Below are positions 34,177 to 41,888 of a stretch of DNA of 58,103 nucleotides, piece by piece. The translations under genes and the position numbers were made by a program. Below the pieces are notes generated by a model that ran no database searches, was not told where the DNA came from, and saw only the letters and a list, made by a program, of their open reading frames with translations. Position 1 is the first letter of the stretch. Every line of letters begins with the position of its first letter. The DNA comes from a bacterium (GTDB lineage Bacteria; Sumerlaeota; Sumerlaeia; SLMS01): the NCBI GenBank assembly GCA_016125005.1, contig WGMQ01000014.1, positions 1 to 58,103 of the forward strand, written 5' to 3'.

Positions 34177-35571
34177 ATGAAAAAGACCCTCGCAGTCGCG
34201 GCCATGCTGCTGCTTGCCAACATCGCCCTCGCGGCCCCGGACAGCTCCGCGGGCGTGTTCATCATGGCGAGCGATCAGGTGACCACGACCACCGTTTCCG
34301 CCACCGAATCGCGCGGTCTCGCGCTGCTTGAGGAGGAGGACCGTCCGGTCTCGGCTCGCCTGGACGAGATGCGGGCGCTGGTGAAGTCGGAGCAGTTGAA
34401 TGCCACGCTGATGACGGCCTACGGCGAATTGCTCTCGAAGAGCGGTGACGACGAGGCGGCGACCATCGCGTTCGAGCAGGCCATCGCCCTCGATGGCAAG
34501 CTCTACACGCCCTGGCTGTGGCTGGGAATCCTGGCGAAGCGCGGCACGCCAAAGCCAGACCTCGCCAAAGCGGAGAGCTCGCTGCGGCGCGCGCTGGAAC
34601 TAGGTGCCCCGAAGGCTCGCACGCTGAACGAACTGGCGGTGGCGGTGGCAATGGCAGGCCGCATGCGCGAGGCGCGCGACCTGTGGCTTGAAGCGGTCCC
34701 CGACGACCCCCAATGGGGCGTGCTCTACGGCAACCTGGTGAAGGCGTGCCTTGCGCTTGGCGACGAGAAGACCGCCTTCGCCCAGCTTGAACCGGCCCTA
34801 AAGGCGGAGCGCTTCAACGAAGCGGTGGTACTGCAGCTCGGGACCCATCTGGAACGAGGCAAGCGTTGGGAAGAGGCGGAGTCGCTGTATAGACAGGCGC
34901 TCGAAAAACATCCGATGAACGTGAGCTACAATCTGGCGCTTGGCCGGACACTCGTTGAGCAGAAGAAGCCCGATGCGGCCATCGAGTGCTTCCAGACGGC
35001 CAAGCGGCTTGGTCGGCGCCAAGGGAACGCCACGTCGGCACAGCAGGCAGAGTGGGAGATCTTCCGTATCGAGAATCCGAAGGATGAAGCCACCTTCCAG
35101 TCGGTCCGTGAGCTCGTCTTCGCTCAGAGCGCGGATCGGCGCCAACTGGAGCGCGATTACAAGAAGGCCATCAGCCGCCTGTCGCCCCTTATCGAGCGCC
35201 ATCCCACCTTCTGGAATGCGCGCTTCGTGCGCGGCGTGGCGTATAGACGGCTCGACGAGCGTGAGAAGGCAAAGATCGACCTTGAGGCCGTGCTGGAGAT
35301 CTATCCAGAGGAGCCCAACGCCACCATGGAGCTGGCGTTGATGACGCGCGACAACCTCGATTTTGCGGGGGCGGCAAAGTTGGCCGAGCGCGCCGTCGAG
35401 CTGGCTCCCCGCGATCCCATCTTTGCCGTCAACGCCGGCTTCATCATGATCGAGGCGGGGAATTGCGACCGGGCTTGGGACCTGTATAGACAGTCCCTTC
35501 GCATGGTCGGCGAGGAGAACACCGCGCCCCTGCTGGACCAACTCAACCTGCGCTGTCCCGCGAAGGAATGA
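34177..35571 (+). CDS. Secreted tetratricopeptide-repeat protein
   Basis: 464 residues. ATG 34177 was chosen for GGAGAG at 34168-34173. It follows the preceding stop by one base. Signal peptide LAVAAMLLLANIALAAP. Around ten TPR-like helical pairs follow (ATIAFEQAIALDGKLYTPWL, WEEAESLYRQALEKHPMNVS, NLALGRTLVEQKKPDAAIEC, DLDFAGAAKLAERAVELAPR). It is probably a periplasmic assembly or docking protein for the upstream secreted enzyme or the downstream ATPase. Three exact octamers (34887, 35241, 35484) encode Y-R with AGA. Confidence 0.85.
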   Translation: MKKTLAVAAMLLLANIALAAPDSSAGVFIMASDQVTTTTVSATESRGLALLEEEDRPVSARLDEMRALVKSEQLNATLMTAYGELLSKSGDDEAATIAFEQAIALDGKLYTPWLWLGILAKRGTPKPDLAKAESSLRRALELGAPKARTLNELAVAVAMAGRMREARDLWLEAVPDDPQWGVLYGNLVKACLALGDEKTAFAQLEPALKAERFNEAVVLQLGTHLERGKRWEEAESLYRQALEKHPMNVSYNLALGRTLVEQKKPDAAIECFQTAKRLGRRQGNATSAQQAEWEIFRIENPKDEATFQSVRELVFAQSADRRQLERDYKKAISRLSPLIERHPTFWNARFVRGVAYRRLDEREKAKIDLEAVLEIYPEEPNATMELALMTRDNLDFAGAAKLAERAVELAPRDPIFAVNAGFIMIEAGNCDRAWDLYRQSLRMVGEENTAPLLDQLNLRCPAKE

Positions 35572-35575
35572 CTCC

Positions 35576-37120
35576 ATGAGCGACGAGCAGAACATCCCTT
35601 TGCGCCAGATCCCACTGAGCCCTGCGGCTCTGGAAGTGGAGACGCTGCTGCGCGCCCGCTACCCGCTGCTGGCCGTGCTCTCGTGGGAGGAGGAACGCGT
35701 GCTCCTCAACCTGGCGATGGTCGGCGACCGCCTGGGCAAGTCGGTGTACGAATGGTCGATCACGCGCGGGCTGGTGCGCTTCCGCAATGCCATGTCCAGC
35801 AAGGCCGAGGGGAAACGCGGGACGAAGGATCCCAATGTGGTCCTGCGCGAGATCCTCGATCTGACCGAGCCCGCCATCGTTGTGCTGAAGGACTTCCACC
35901 TGTTCCTGAAGGAGGCCTCGATCAAGCGCGGGCTGCGCGACCTGGCGATGGCGCTGCGATTCACTTACGTGAGTGTCATCATCCTGGCGCCGCCCTTTGC
36001 GATTCCGCAGGAGCTGCAAAAGGACATCACGCTGATCGATTTTCCACTGCCGGGTCTGGACGAGTTGGAAAATCTGCTGGAGCGGATCGAGTCCGAGGTG
36101 GGCGACTCGGGCGACTATACGATCTCGAAGGACACGGAGACGCGGAAGAGGTTGCTGGAGGCGGCGCGCGGCCTGTCGCTTTCAGAGGCCGAGAACGTCT
36201 TCGCGCGAGCACTGGTGGAGTCGGGGAAGCTGAGCGTCGAGCAGGTGCCCGCGATCTTTGCAGAGAAGAAGCAGATTATCCGCAAGAGTGGGCTCCTTGA
36301 GTATGTCGACGTGCATGAGGAACTGGGCGACGTCGGCGGCCTCGACGGGTTGAAGCGCTGGCTGGTGGAGCGCCGCGTGGCCTTCACGGAGCGCGCGCGC
36401 GAGTTCGGCCTTCCCACGCCGAAGGGGGTCCTCCTCATGGGCGTGCAGGGCTGCGGCAAGTCGCTCAGCGCGAAGGCCGTGGCGCGTCTATACAAGATGC
36501 CGCTGCTACGCCTCGACATGGGACAGGTCTTCAGCAGCTTCGTCGGCGAGTCGGAATCGCGCATTCGTGAGGCGTTGTCGCTCGCCCAGGGCGTGTCGCC
36601 GTGTGTGCTGTGGATCGACGAGATCGACAAGGGCCTCGGCGGGCTGGGCGGCAGTGGCAAGGGGGACTCGGGGACCACGCAGCGCGTCTTCGGGACGCTT
36701 GTCACTTGGATGCAGGAAAACCGGGCGCCGGTGTTCGTCGTGGCGACCGCCAATAACATCGCGATCCTCCCCCCGGAGGTGCTCCGCAAGGGACGCTTCG
36801 ACGAGATCTTCTTCGTCGACCTTCCTGACGGGCCGACCCGCGAGAAGATCTTTGAGATCCATCTGGCACGCATCGGTCGCAACCCGGCGCATTTCGACCT
36901 GAAGGCCCTCGGCGAGTTGACCGACGGTTTCTCGGGCGCAGAACTGGAAGCGGCCGTGATCGATGGCCTTTTCCGGGCACTCGCCGAGTCGAGGGAGTTG
37001 GAGACGGGCGACGTTGCGGCGTCGGTGGCAAGCACCTTCCCGCTTTCCTCCACCATGAAGGACCAGATCGACAGCATCCGCGATTGGGCCCGCGGAAGGG
37101 CACGGCCCGCGGCGGTCTAG
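35576..37120 (+). CDS. Ycf46-like AAA+ ATPase
   Basis: 514 residues. The N-terminal ~250 form the divergent domain seen in Ycf46/SpoVK-like proteins (LLRARYPLLAVLSWEEERVL, AIVVLKDFHLFLKEASIKRG, GLSLSEAENVFARALVES). The C-terminal AAA+ domain has Walker A GVLLMGVQGCGKSLSAKAVA (Lys ~293), Walker B PCVLWIDEIDKGLGG, sensor 1 VFVVATANNIAILPPEVLRK, Arg finger KGRFDEIFFVDLPDG and sensor 2 GFSGAELEAAVIDG. Ycf46 is known from cyanobacteria and plastids, with a reported link to inorganic-carbon use; its role elsewhere is open. It follows the TPR gene by 4 bp and converges with the kinase gene through a shared CTAG (37117-37120). Confidence 0.88.
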   Translation: MSDEQNIPLRQIPLSPAALEVETLLRARYPLLAVLSWEEERVLLNLAMVGDRLGKSVYEWSITRGLVRFRNAMSSKAEGKRGTKDPNVVLREILDLTEPAIVVLKDFHLFLKEASIKRGLRDLAMALRFTYVSVIILAPPFAIPQELQKDITLIDFPLPGLDELENLLERIESEVGDSGDYTISKDTETRKRLLEAARGLSLSEAENVFARALVESGKLSVEQVPAIFAEKKQIIRKSGLLEYVDVHEELGDVGGLDGLKRWLVERRVAFTERAREFGLPTPKGVLLMGVQGCGKSLSAKAVARLYKMPLLRLDMGQVFSSFVGESESRIREALSLAQGVSPCVLWIDEIDKGLGGLGGSGKGDSGTTQRVFGTLVTWMQENRAPVFVVATANNIAILPPEVLRKGRFDEIFFVDLPDGPTREKIFEIHLARIGRNPAHFDLKALGELTDGFSGAELEAAVIDGLFRALAESRELETGDVAASVASTFPLSSTMKDQIDSIRDWARGRARPAAV

Positions 37121-38775
37121 CCTTCCCGCAACCTCACCACAAAGCAGGCACCCGGAGCCACGGTGGCGTCGTGATGGAGATCGCCGCCCATGGCGCGCGC
37201 CAGGCGACGACTGAGTTCCAGCCCAAGGCCGATGCCTGGGGCCGACGATGCCGCCTGTTCGGCGCTCTTGCTGAACGGACGGAAAAGGCGCGACGCGCGC
37301 GTTCCGTCGATGCCGGGGCCAAAGTCGCGCACGCGGATCGTGACGCCGCGCGGGCTCTTCTCGGCGTGGATGTCTATACGTGACTCGCTCGTCGGAGTCG
37401 CGTATTTGCAGGCGTTATCCACGAGGTTGAAGAGGATCTGCTCCAGGCAGCCGCCGTCGGCGCGTACGCTCGCCGCAGGAGCGGTGATGTTGAGTTCCAG
37501 CCCCGCCTCCGCGGCCCGTCGCTGGAGGCGCGCCTCCATGCCTGCGAGTGTTTCCTCAAGCGAGAGTGTGGTCAGGTTCGCCGGGCGCCGACCGCGCTCG
37601 ACGCGGGCGTAGGCAAGCACGTTCTCCACGAGGTGCGTGAGACGGACTGCCTCGGCGTGCAGCGTGCCGAGATACTCGCGCTGCTGCTCCGGATCCTTCA
37701 CCATGCCCGCCAGTAACATCTCCGTGTATAGACGAAACGTGGTGAGCGGAGTGCGCAGTTCGTGGGTGACAGAAGAGACGAAGGTTCGGCGCCGCTCACC
37801 CAGGGCGATGAGCCCAGCCAGCAGCGCAGCGCTGGCGATGAAGGCGAGAGCCAGGCTGCTCCAAGCGGCAACGAGGACCGGCATGACGCGCGAAGTTTGT
37901 GCAGCCATGGCGCTTGGAATCGGACCGGGCTCCAGGCGGAAAGGGAACGAGGCGAGGGTGCGCCCCGCGTCTTCGCTCTGGCCCGTGGCGGGTTCGAGCC
38001 GCGCGCCGGGGAGCAGGTCGCGAATTGATTCGAATAGGCGGGCGCACAGTCCATCGGTGTCGAGCAGGCAACCGACAACGCCAATCTCGCCGCCCTGCTG
38101 GTAACGCCGGGCGAGAATTAGATGTCCATCGAGCCAGAATGCGGCGGCGCGCCCTTCACGCGTGTCGTAGAGAGAGGGCGTTTGCTCGAACTGGAGTGAA
38201 TTAGCGATGGTGCTTTGGGACGTGATGTTCGAGCGGGCGTTGAATTCTCCCGCATTCATCGCCTGCTGACGCATCTGGTTCTCAAGAATCAGACCCTGTG
38301 GTTCGATGGTCTGCGCCGCCGGTGTGCGGAACTTTTGGATAATCGGGACCGATGCCACGACCGGCGTTGCGGAGTCATCGAGGGGCGGCAGCCCCCGCGT
38401 GATCGGAACGCGGGACAGCACCTGCTCGTCCCAATCCTTGGAGTCGAGGTTGCGGACCTGCATGAAGGTGACTTTGCTGAGTGCATCGACCCTGAAGTAG
38501 CCCAAGGCGAGCGAGTCGGCCGAATTGGGGAATCGAACCCCGGGAACTGGACCGACGAGACTTTTGCCTGCCTCGGTTGCCACGATGGGCGCAGCGAGTG
38601 TCTCCATGCGCCAAAGTGCGAGGCGGATGTTCTCCTCGTGCGCGGCGACGGCGCGGGCCTGGGTCTCGGCCGATTCAAGGTCCAGCGCCAGGCGACTAAT
38701 CCACACCATCGCAGCCAACCCGACCGCGAGAAACACCGCAAAGGCTCCCCAAATGGCGACAACGCGGCGATTCAC
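37117..38775 (-). CDS. Membrane sensor histidine kinase
   Basis: 552 residues, GTG start at 38773-38775. A membrane helix at ~8-30, a large periplasmic sensor region (~31-300, no recognisable Cache or PAS motif) and a second helix (VLVAAWSSLALAFIASAALL) are followed by the kinase core. H-box FVSSVTHELRTPLTTFRLYT has phospho-acceptor His338; N-box LEQILFNLVDNACKYATP, G1 VRDFGPGIDG and G2 GIGLGLELSRRLARAMGGDL are all intact. It probably partners the OmpR-type regulator at 39122-39823, which lies upstream on the same strand across a 346-bp gap holding an inverted repeat. Two exact octamers (37372, 37726) are in the kinase domain. Confidence 0.92.
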   Translation of the reverse strand: MNRRVVAIWGAFAVFLAVGLAAMVWISRLALDLESAETQARAVAAHEENIRLALWRMETLAAPIVATEAGKSLVGPVPGVRFPNSADSLALGYFRVDALSKVTFMQVRNLDSKDWDEQVLSRVPITRGLPPLDDSATPVVASVPIIQKFRTPAAQTIEPQGLILENQMRQQAMNAGEFNARSNITSQSTIANSLQFEQTPSLYDTREGRAAAFWLDGHLILARRYQQGGEIGVVGCLLDTDGLCARLFESIRDLLPGARLEPATGQSEDAGRTLASFPFRLEPGPIPSAMAAQTSRVMPVLVAAWSSLALAFIASAALLAGLIALGERRRTFVSSVTHELRTPLTTFRLYTEMLLAGMVKDPEQQREYLGTLHAEAVRLTHLVENVLAYARVERGRRPANLTTLSLEETLAGMEARLQRRAAEAGLELNITAPAASVRADGGCLEQILFNLVDNACKYATPTSESRIDIHAEKSPRGVTIRVRDFGPGIDGTRASRLFRPFSKSAEQAASSAPGIGLGLELSRRLARAMGGDLHHDATVAPGACFVVRLREG

Positions 38776-39121
38776 CGGGATGCCTCGCGGCTGGTGGGAT
38801 GGGATGAAAACGCGAGACCACCACAGATTGCGCCGAGTTCACAGATTCTCTGGCGTGGGTTGTCAATCGAGGGAGGTGGAGTGCGGCGAATCTTGCGCTC
38901 GAGACCAACCGGATCGCCAGTTCTCGTTTGGGCTCCACATGCGTGAAGATCCGAATGAGGGTGAATGGGGGACAAGTTGATCCCTTCGGGATCGACTCTC
39001 GAAGCGTCCTGTCTATACCAGTGGTGGAGGCGACAGTCGACTTTCCTGTCGGGATATCTATACAATCTGTGAAATCTGCGCAATCTGTGGTCGAGCTTTT
39101 CCGCCTCTGTCGCGATCTCGT
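38776..39121. other. 346-bp non-coding gap between response regulator and kinase
   Basis: Short frames here lack coding character. The stretch holds near-identical inverted repeats close to both ends (separate entry), a GATCCC-TTC-GGGATC hairpin (38979-38993), one exact GTCTATAC (39011-39018) and one ATCTATAC (39056-39063). Same-strand two-component genes are usually a few bases apart, so this looks like inserted DNA. Confidence 0.6.
38821..39090. repeat. Inverted-repeat-bounded ~270-bp element
   Basis: The 27-bp left end (38821-38847) begins CCACAGATTGCGC and closes with TTCACAGATT. The reverse complement of 39064-39090 is identical at 25 of 27 positions; only two bases in the middle differ. 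Repeats of the type CCACAGATT...CACAGATT are widely scattered in intergenic DNA of many bacteria, so this may be a MITE/REP-like element or two copies of such a repeat in opposite orientation. No transposase is present and I cannot see a target-site duplication. Confidence 0.7.
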
Positions 39122-39823
39122 TCATCGGTCCGCTCCTGCGAACATGTAGCCCTTACCGCGCACGGTCAGGATGATGCGCGGGTCGGTGGAGTCGTCGCGC
39201 AGTTTTCCGCGCAGCGCGGTGATGTGCATGTCGATGGTGCGCGTCTGGACGATGGCGCGGGGATTGATACGCCAGACGCGGGCGAGCAACTCGTCGCGCG
39301 CAATGGCTCGGCCCGGGTTGGCGACCAGATAGCGGAGCAGGTCGGCCTCGCGCTCGGAAAGTTCCGCGCGCTCGCCGTCGTTGAAGCGCACCTCGCGGCG
39401 ATCCAGATCGATGGTGGCGCCGCCCACCTGAAGCGAACGCACATCCGCAGGACGTTCGGCGGAGCGACGCAGCACCGCCTCCACGCGGGCGAGCAGTTCC
39501 AGCACGCTGAACGGCTTCACCACATAGTCGTCGGCGCCAAGGCGGAGGCCCGCGACACGATCCGACTCGGCGCCCTTGGCGGTCATGATGATAACCGGGA
39601 GCGTCGGTCGCGTGGCGCGGACCTCGCGCAGGACGTCGAGCCCGCTGCCGTCGGGGAGCACGAGATCGAGCAGAAGGAGTGCCGCGTCGGCCTTGACGGC
39701 CATGGGAACCCCCGCCGCGCGGTCTCCCGCCTGCTCGACCTCGTAGCCGTCGAAGCGAAGCGCATCCACCACCCCGCGCCGGATGGCCGCGTCGTCCTCG
39801 ATGACCAGGATGCGCTTCTTCAC
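39122..39823 (-). CDS. OmpR/PhoB-family response regulator
   Basis: 233 residues, GTG start at 39821-39823, preceded by GGAGG. Receiver domain: RILVIEDDAAIRRG (acidic pocket), phospho-acceptor Asp53 in LLLDLVLPDGSG, MTAKG (Thr switch) and Lys103 in YVVKPFSVLELLARV. C-terminal winged helix: AELSEREADLLRYLVANPGR, RTIDMHITALRGKLRDDS and LTVRGKGYMFAG. It starts 18 bp after the stop of the thioredoxin-like gene, so the three genes probably form one transcript. Its target promoters are unknown. Confidence 0.93.
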   Translation of the reverse strand: MKKRILVIEDDAAIRRGVVDALRFDGYEVEQAGDRAAGVPMAVKADAALLLLDLVLPDGSGLDVLREVRATRPTLPVIIMTAKGAESDRVAGLRLGADDYVVKPFSVLELLARVEAVLRRSAERPADVRSLQVGGATIDLDRREVRFNDGERAELSEREADLLRYLVANPGRAIARDELLARVWRINPRAIVQTRTIDMHITALRGKLRDDSTDPRIILTVRGKGYMFAGADR

Positions 39824-39841
39824 CCGACGACCTCCAACCTC

Positions 39842-41176
39842 TCAGTTGACGTCTACTTCAATCAGCCGGTCGCCAGTGAACACAGGGACGCGGGGCTCGA
39901 CAATTCCGTTCTGCGGAAGCGCCGAGAATGTGTCGGGCGGTGCCATGCCAAGCCACGGGTCGTTGGCGGGCATGAGGAACAGCTCCTTGTAGACGCGATT
40001 GCGCATCTTCATCGGGTCGAACTCAGCGGTCCCGTCGATGTACCAACGATGCACCGCCGCGTGGAGCACGTATTCGTTCTTCACGGTATCAAGGGCGACG
40101 CTCTGCTTGAGGTTGCGTGTCATGCGCACCAGCGGAGTTTCAACCATGCTCTTGGACATGGCGGCCAGCATGGCCTGCTGCGCGGTGGGCGGGTTCTTGG
40201 CGGCCACCAGGCTGATGCTCTCGGGTGAGAACTCCACCGCGTGCTGCGGAAGTCCGGCGATGGCCTTCCAGAGTTCCTCGTCGTCGGTGATCGGCATTTG
40301 CCGGTCGAGAGCGACTGCCTCGCGATCCTTCTGGAGCTGTGCGGCCAGCTCCTTGTCACGTGCGGCGTGATAGTCCGTGAGGGCCTTGCGCAGCTCCTCG
40401 CCACCGAGGCCGGCAGACGCCACGGCCTGCGTGCGCGCTTGCTCGAGGACCTTCATGAAGGCACCGGCGCTGTATAGACCGGGGAGCACGTCCACGACGC
40501 GACCCTGCGTGTCGATAACCGCGTGGGCGCTGTTGCCGGTGACGGTGCGCTCGATGCGGCGACCGTCGCCGTAGTCCACCGTGATGACCGGCACGGCGCG
40601 GAACGTCGACCAGCAAAGGACGAAGTTCTCGCGCAGGTACTTCGCCACGGCAGGGTCCGAATAGACAGTCGTGCGGAAGTAGCGGCTGTTGGCGCAGGAA
40701 ACCTCGTCGCTCAGCTTGCCGAGCATGTGAAGCTGGAGGAGCGGACGCCCGGTGCGCTGGGACTCGGCGCGGGCCTCGTTGAAGTCGTTGTGCCAGAAAA
40801 GGCCGGAGGTCCAGCCGTCGCACTGGCCGGAAACCGAGTCGATGAGCGTGCGGGTCTTCTCCCAATCGGCGTCGGCGGGAACGGCGCCGCGTTCGGTTCG
40901 CGCCGCCTCGTCGCTGGCCGCGATGGGAGCCATGTCGGGTGTCGGCCCGGCAGAGCGGAGCTTGGGCATCCGGTCCGCGATTTCCGCCGCATGTTCCGCC
41001 ATCAGGCGATCCATGCCCGCCTGGCCCTCCTTGCGGTAAGCCTGGACCTGCGGATCGACGGTGGGCGCGGGCGCCGACTTCATGATGCGGGGATAGGAGA
41101 CCGCGTCCTGGGCGATGAGGCCTGCGCCTCCGATCAAACAACCTGCCAGCACCGCTGCAATCACGAGCTTCTTCAT
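39842..41176 (-). CDS. Secreted thioredoxin-like-fold protein without CxxC
   Basis: 444 residues from ATG 41174-41176, with AGGA upstream. Signal peptide LVIAAVLAGCLIGGAGLIAQ; the Cys inside it could alternatively be a lipobox. Residues ~140-260 look thioredoxin-like: LFWHNDFNEARAESQRTGRP, LLQLHMLGKLSDEVSCANSR, VAKYLRENFVLCWSTFRAVP and NSAHAVIDTQGRVVDVLPG. The pattern resembles DUF255-like or highly divergent thioredoxins, but no CxxC is present. The C-terminal ~170 residues are helical and then beta (VYKELFLMPANDPWLGMAPP). It shares a transcript with the response regulator, which suggests an envelope-stress or sensing accessory role (inference). Confidence 0.65.
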   Translation of the reverse strand: MKKLVIAAVLAGCLIGGAGLIAQDAVSYPRIMKSAPAPTVDPQVQAYRKEGQAGMDRLMAEHAAEIADRMPKLRSAGPTPDMAPIAASDEAARTERGAVPADADWEKTRTLIDSVSGQCDGWTSGLFWHNDFNEARAESQRTGRPLLQLHMLGKLSDEVSCANSRYFRTTVYSDPAVAKYLRENFVLCWSTFRAVPVITVDYGDGRRIERTVTGNSAHAVIDTQGRVVDVLPGLYSAGAFMKVLEQARTQAVASAGLGGEELRKALTDYHAARDKELAAQLQKDREAVALDRQMPITDDEELWKAIAGLPQHAVEFSPESISLVAAKNPPTAQQAMLAAMSKSMVETPLVRMTRNLKQSVALDTVKNEYVLHAAVHRWYIDGTAEFDPMKMRNRVYKELFLMPANDPWLGMAPPDTFSALPQNGIVEPRVPVFTGDRLIEVDVN

Positions 41177-41267
41177 GTGGGTTCCTCCGAGTTGATCTGC
41201 GCCGAGGGGGCGCGATGGAGGAACGCTGGCACGGCAGGCCACGAAAGTGGGTAAAGGGATTGTAAAA

Positions 41268-41888
41268 TCAGGCGGGGGGAGGCGGCGCCTTCCGGCCGCC
41301 CACCTTGTTCTCCGTGCCGTTGAGCAGTCGTTGGATGTTGGCTTTGTGCTTGTAGATGGCGATGATGGAAACGGTGGCGATGACGGCGGCCCGCAGGCCG
41401 ATGCCGTGGACCAGGAAGCCGGATGTGCCGAGCACGATCGCCGCGGTGATCGAGCCCACGCTGACGTAGCGCGTGAGCGCCAGCATGATGAGGAACCCGC
41501 CCAGCGCCAGCAGGATCGGGATGGGTGCGAGCGCCAGGAACACGCCGAGGCTGGTGGCGATTCCCTTCCCGCCCTTTCCGCCCAGGAACACGTTCACGAA
41601 ATTGCCCATGAGCGCCGCAAGTCCGCCGAGGATCTCGGTGGTCTCGCTGACGCCAAAGAGCCGCCAGGCGAAGGCCACCACCAGGAAGCCCTTCCCCGCG
41701 TCGATGAGGAGCGTCAGCAGGCCCAGCTTCCACCCGAGAACACGCCAGACGTTCGTCATGCCGATGTTCTTCGACCCGTGCTCGCGGACGTCTATACCGG
41801 CGGCCCAGCGGCCAACCAGAAGCCCCGTCGGGATGGCTCCGACGAGGTAGCAGGTCACGAGCGTGAGCAGGTCGAAGAGCAGGCTCAT
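41268..41888 (-). CDS. plsY: Acyl-phosphate glycerol-3-phosphate acyltransferase PlsY
   Basis: 206 residues with five or more membrane helices. All three PlsY motifs are present: GSKNIGMTNVWRVLG, VFLGGKGGKGIATSLGVFLA and HKANIQRLLNGTENKVGG. It acylates glycerol-3-phosphate from acyl-phosphate, the first step of membrane phospholipid synthesis. Its ATG overlaps the der stop by 4 bp (41885-41888), a der-plsY order found in several other bacteria. An octamer at 41790-41797 encodes G-I-D with ATA. Confidence 0.95.
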   Translation of the reverse strand: MSLLFDLLTLVTCYLVGAIPTGLLVGRWAAGIDVREHGSKNIGMTNVWRVLGWKLGLLTLLIDAGKGFLVVAFAWRLFGVSETTEILGGLAALMGNFVNVFLGGKGGKGIATSLGVFLALAPIPILLALGGFLIMLALTRYVSVGSITAAIVLGTSGFLVHGIGLRAAVIATVSIIAIYKHKANIQRLLNGTENKVGGRKAPPPPA

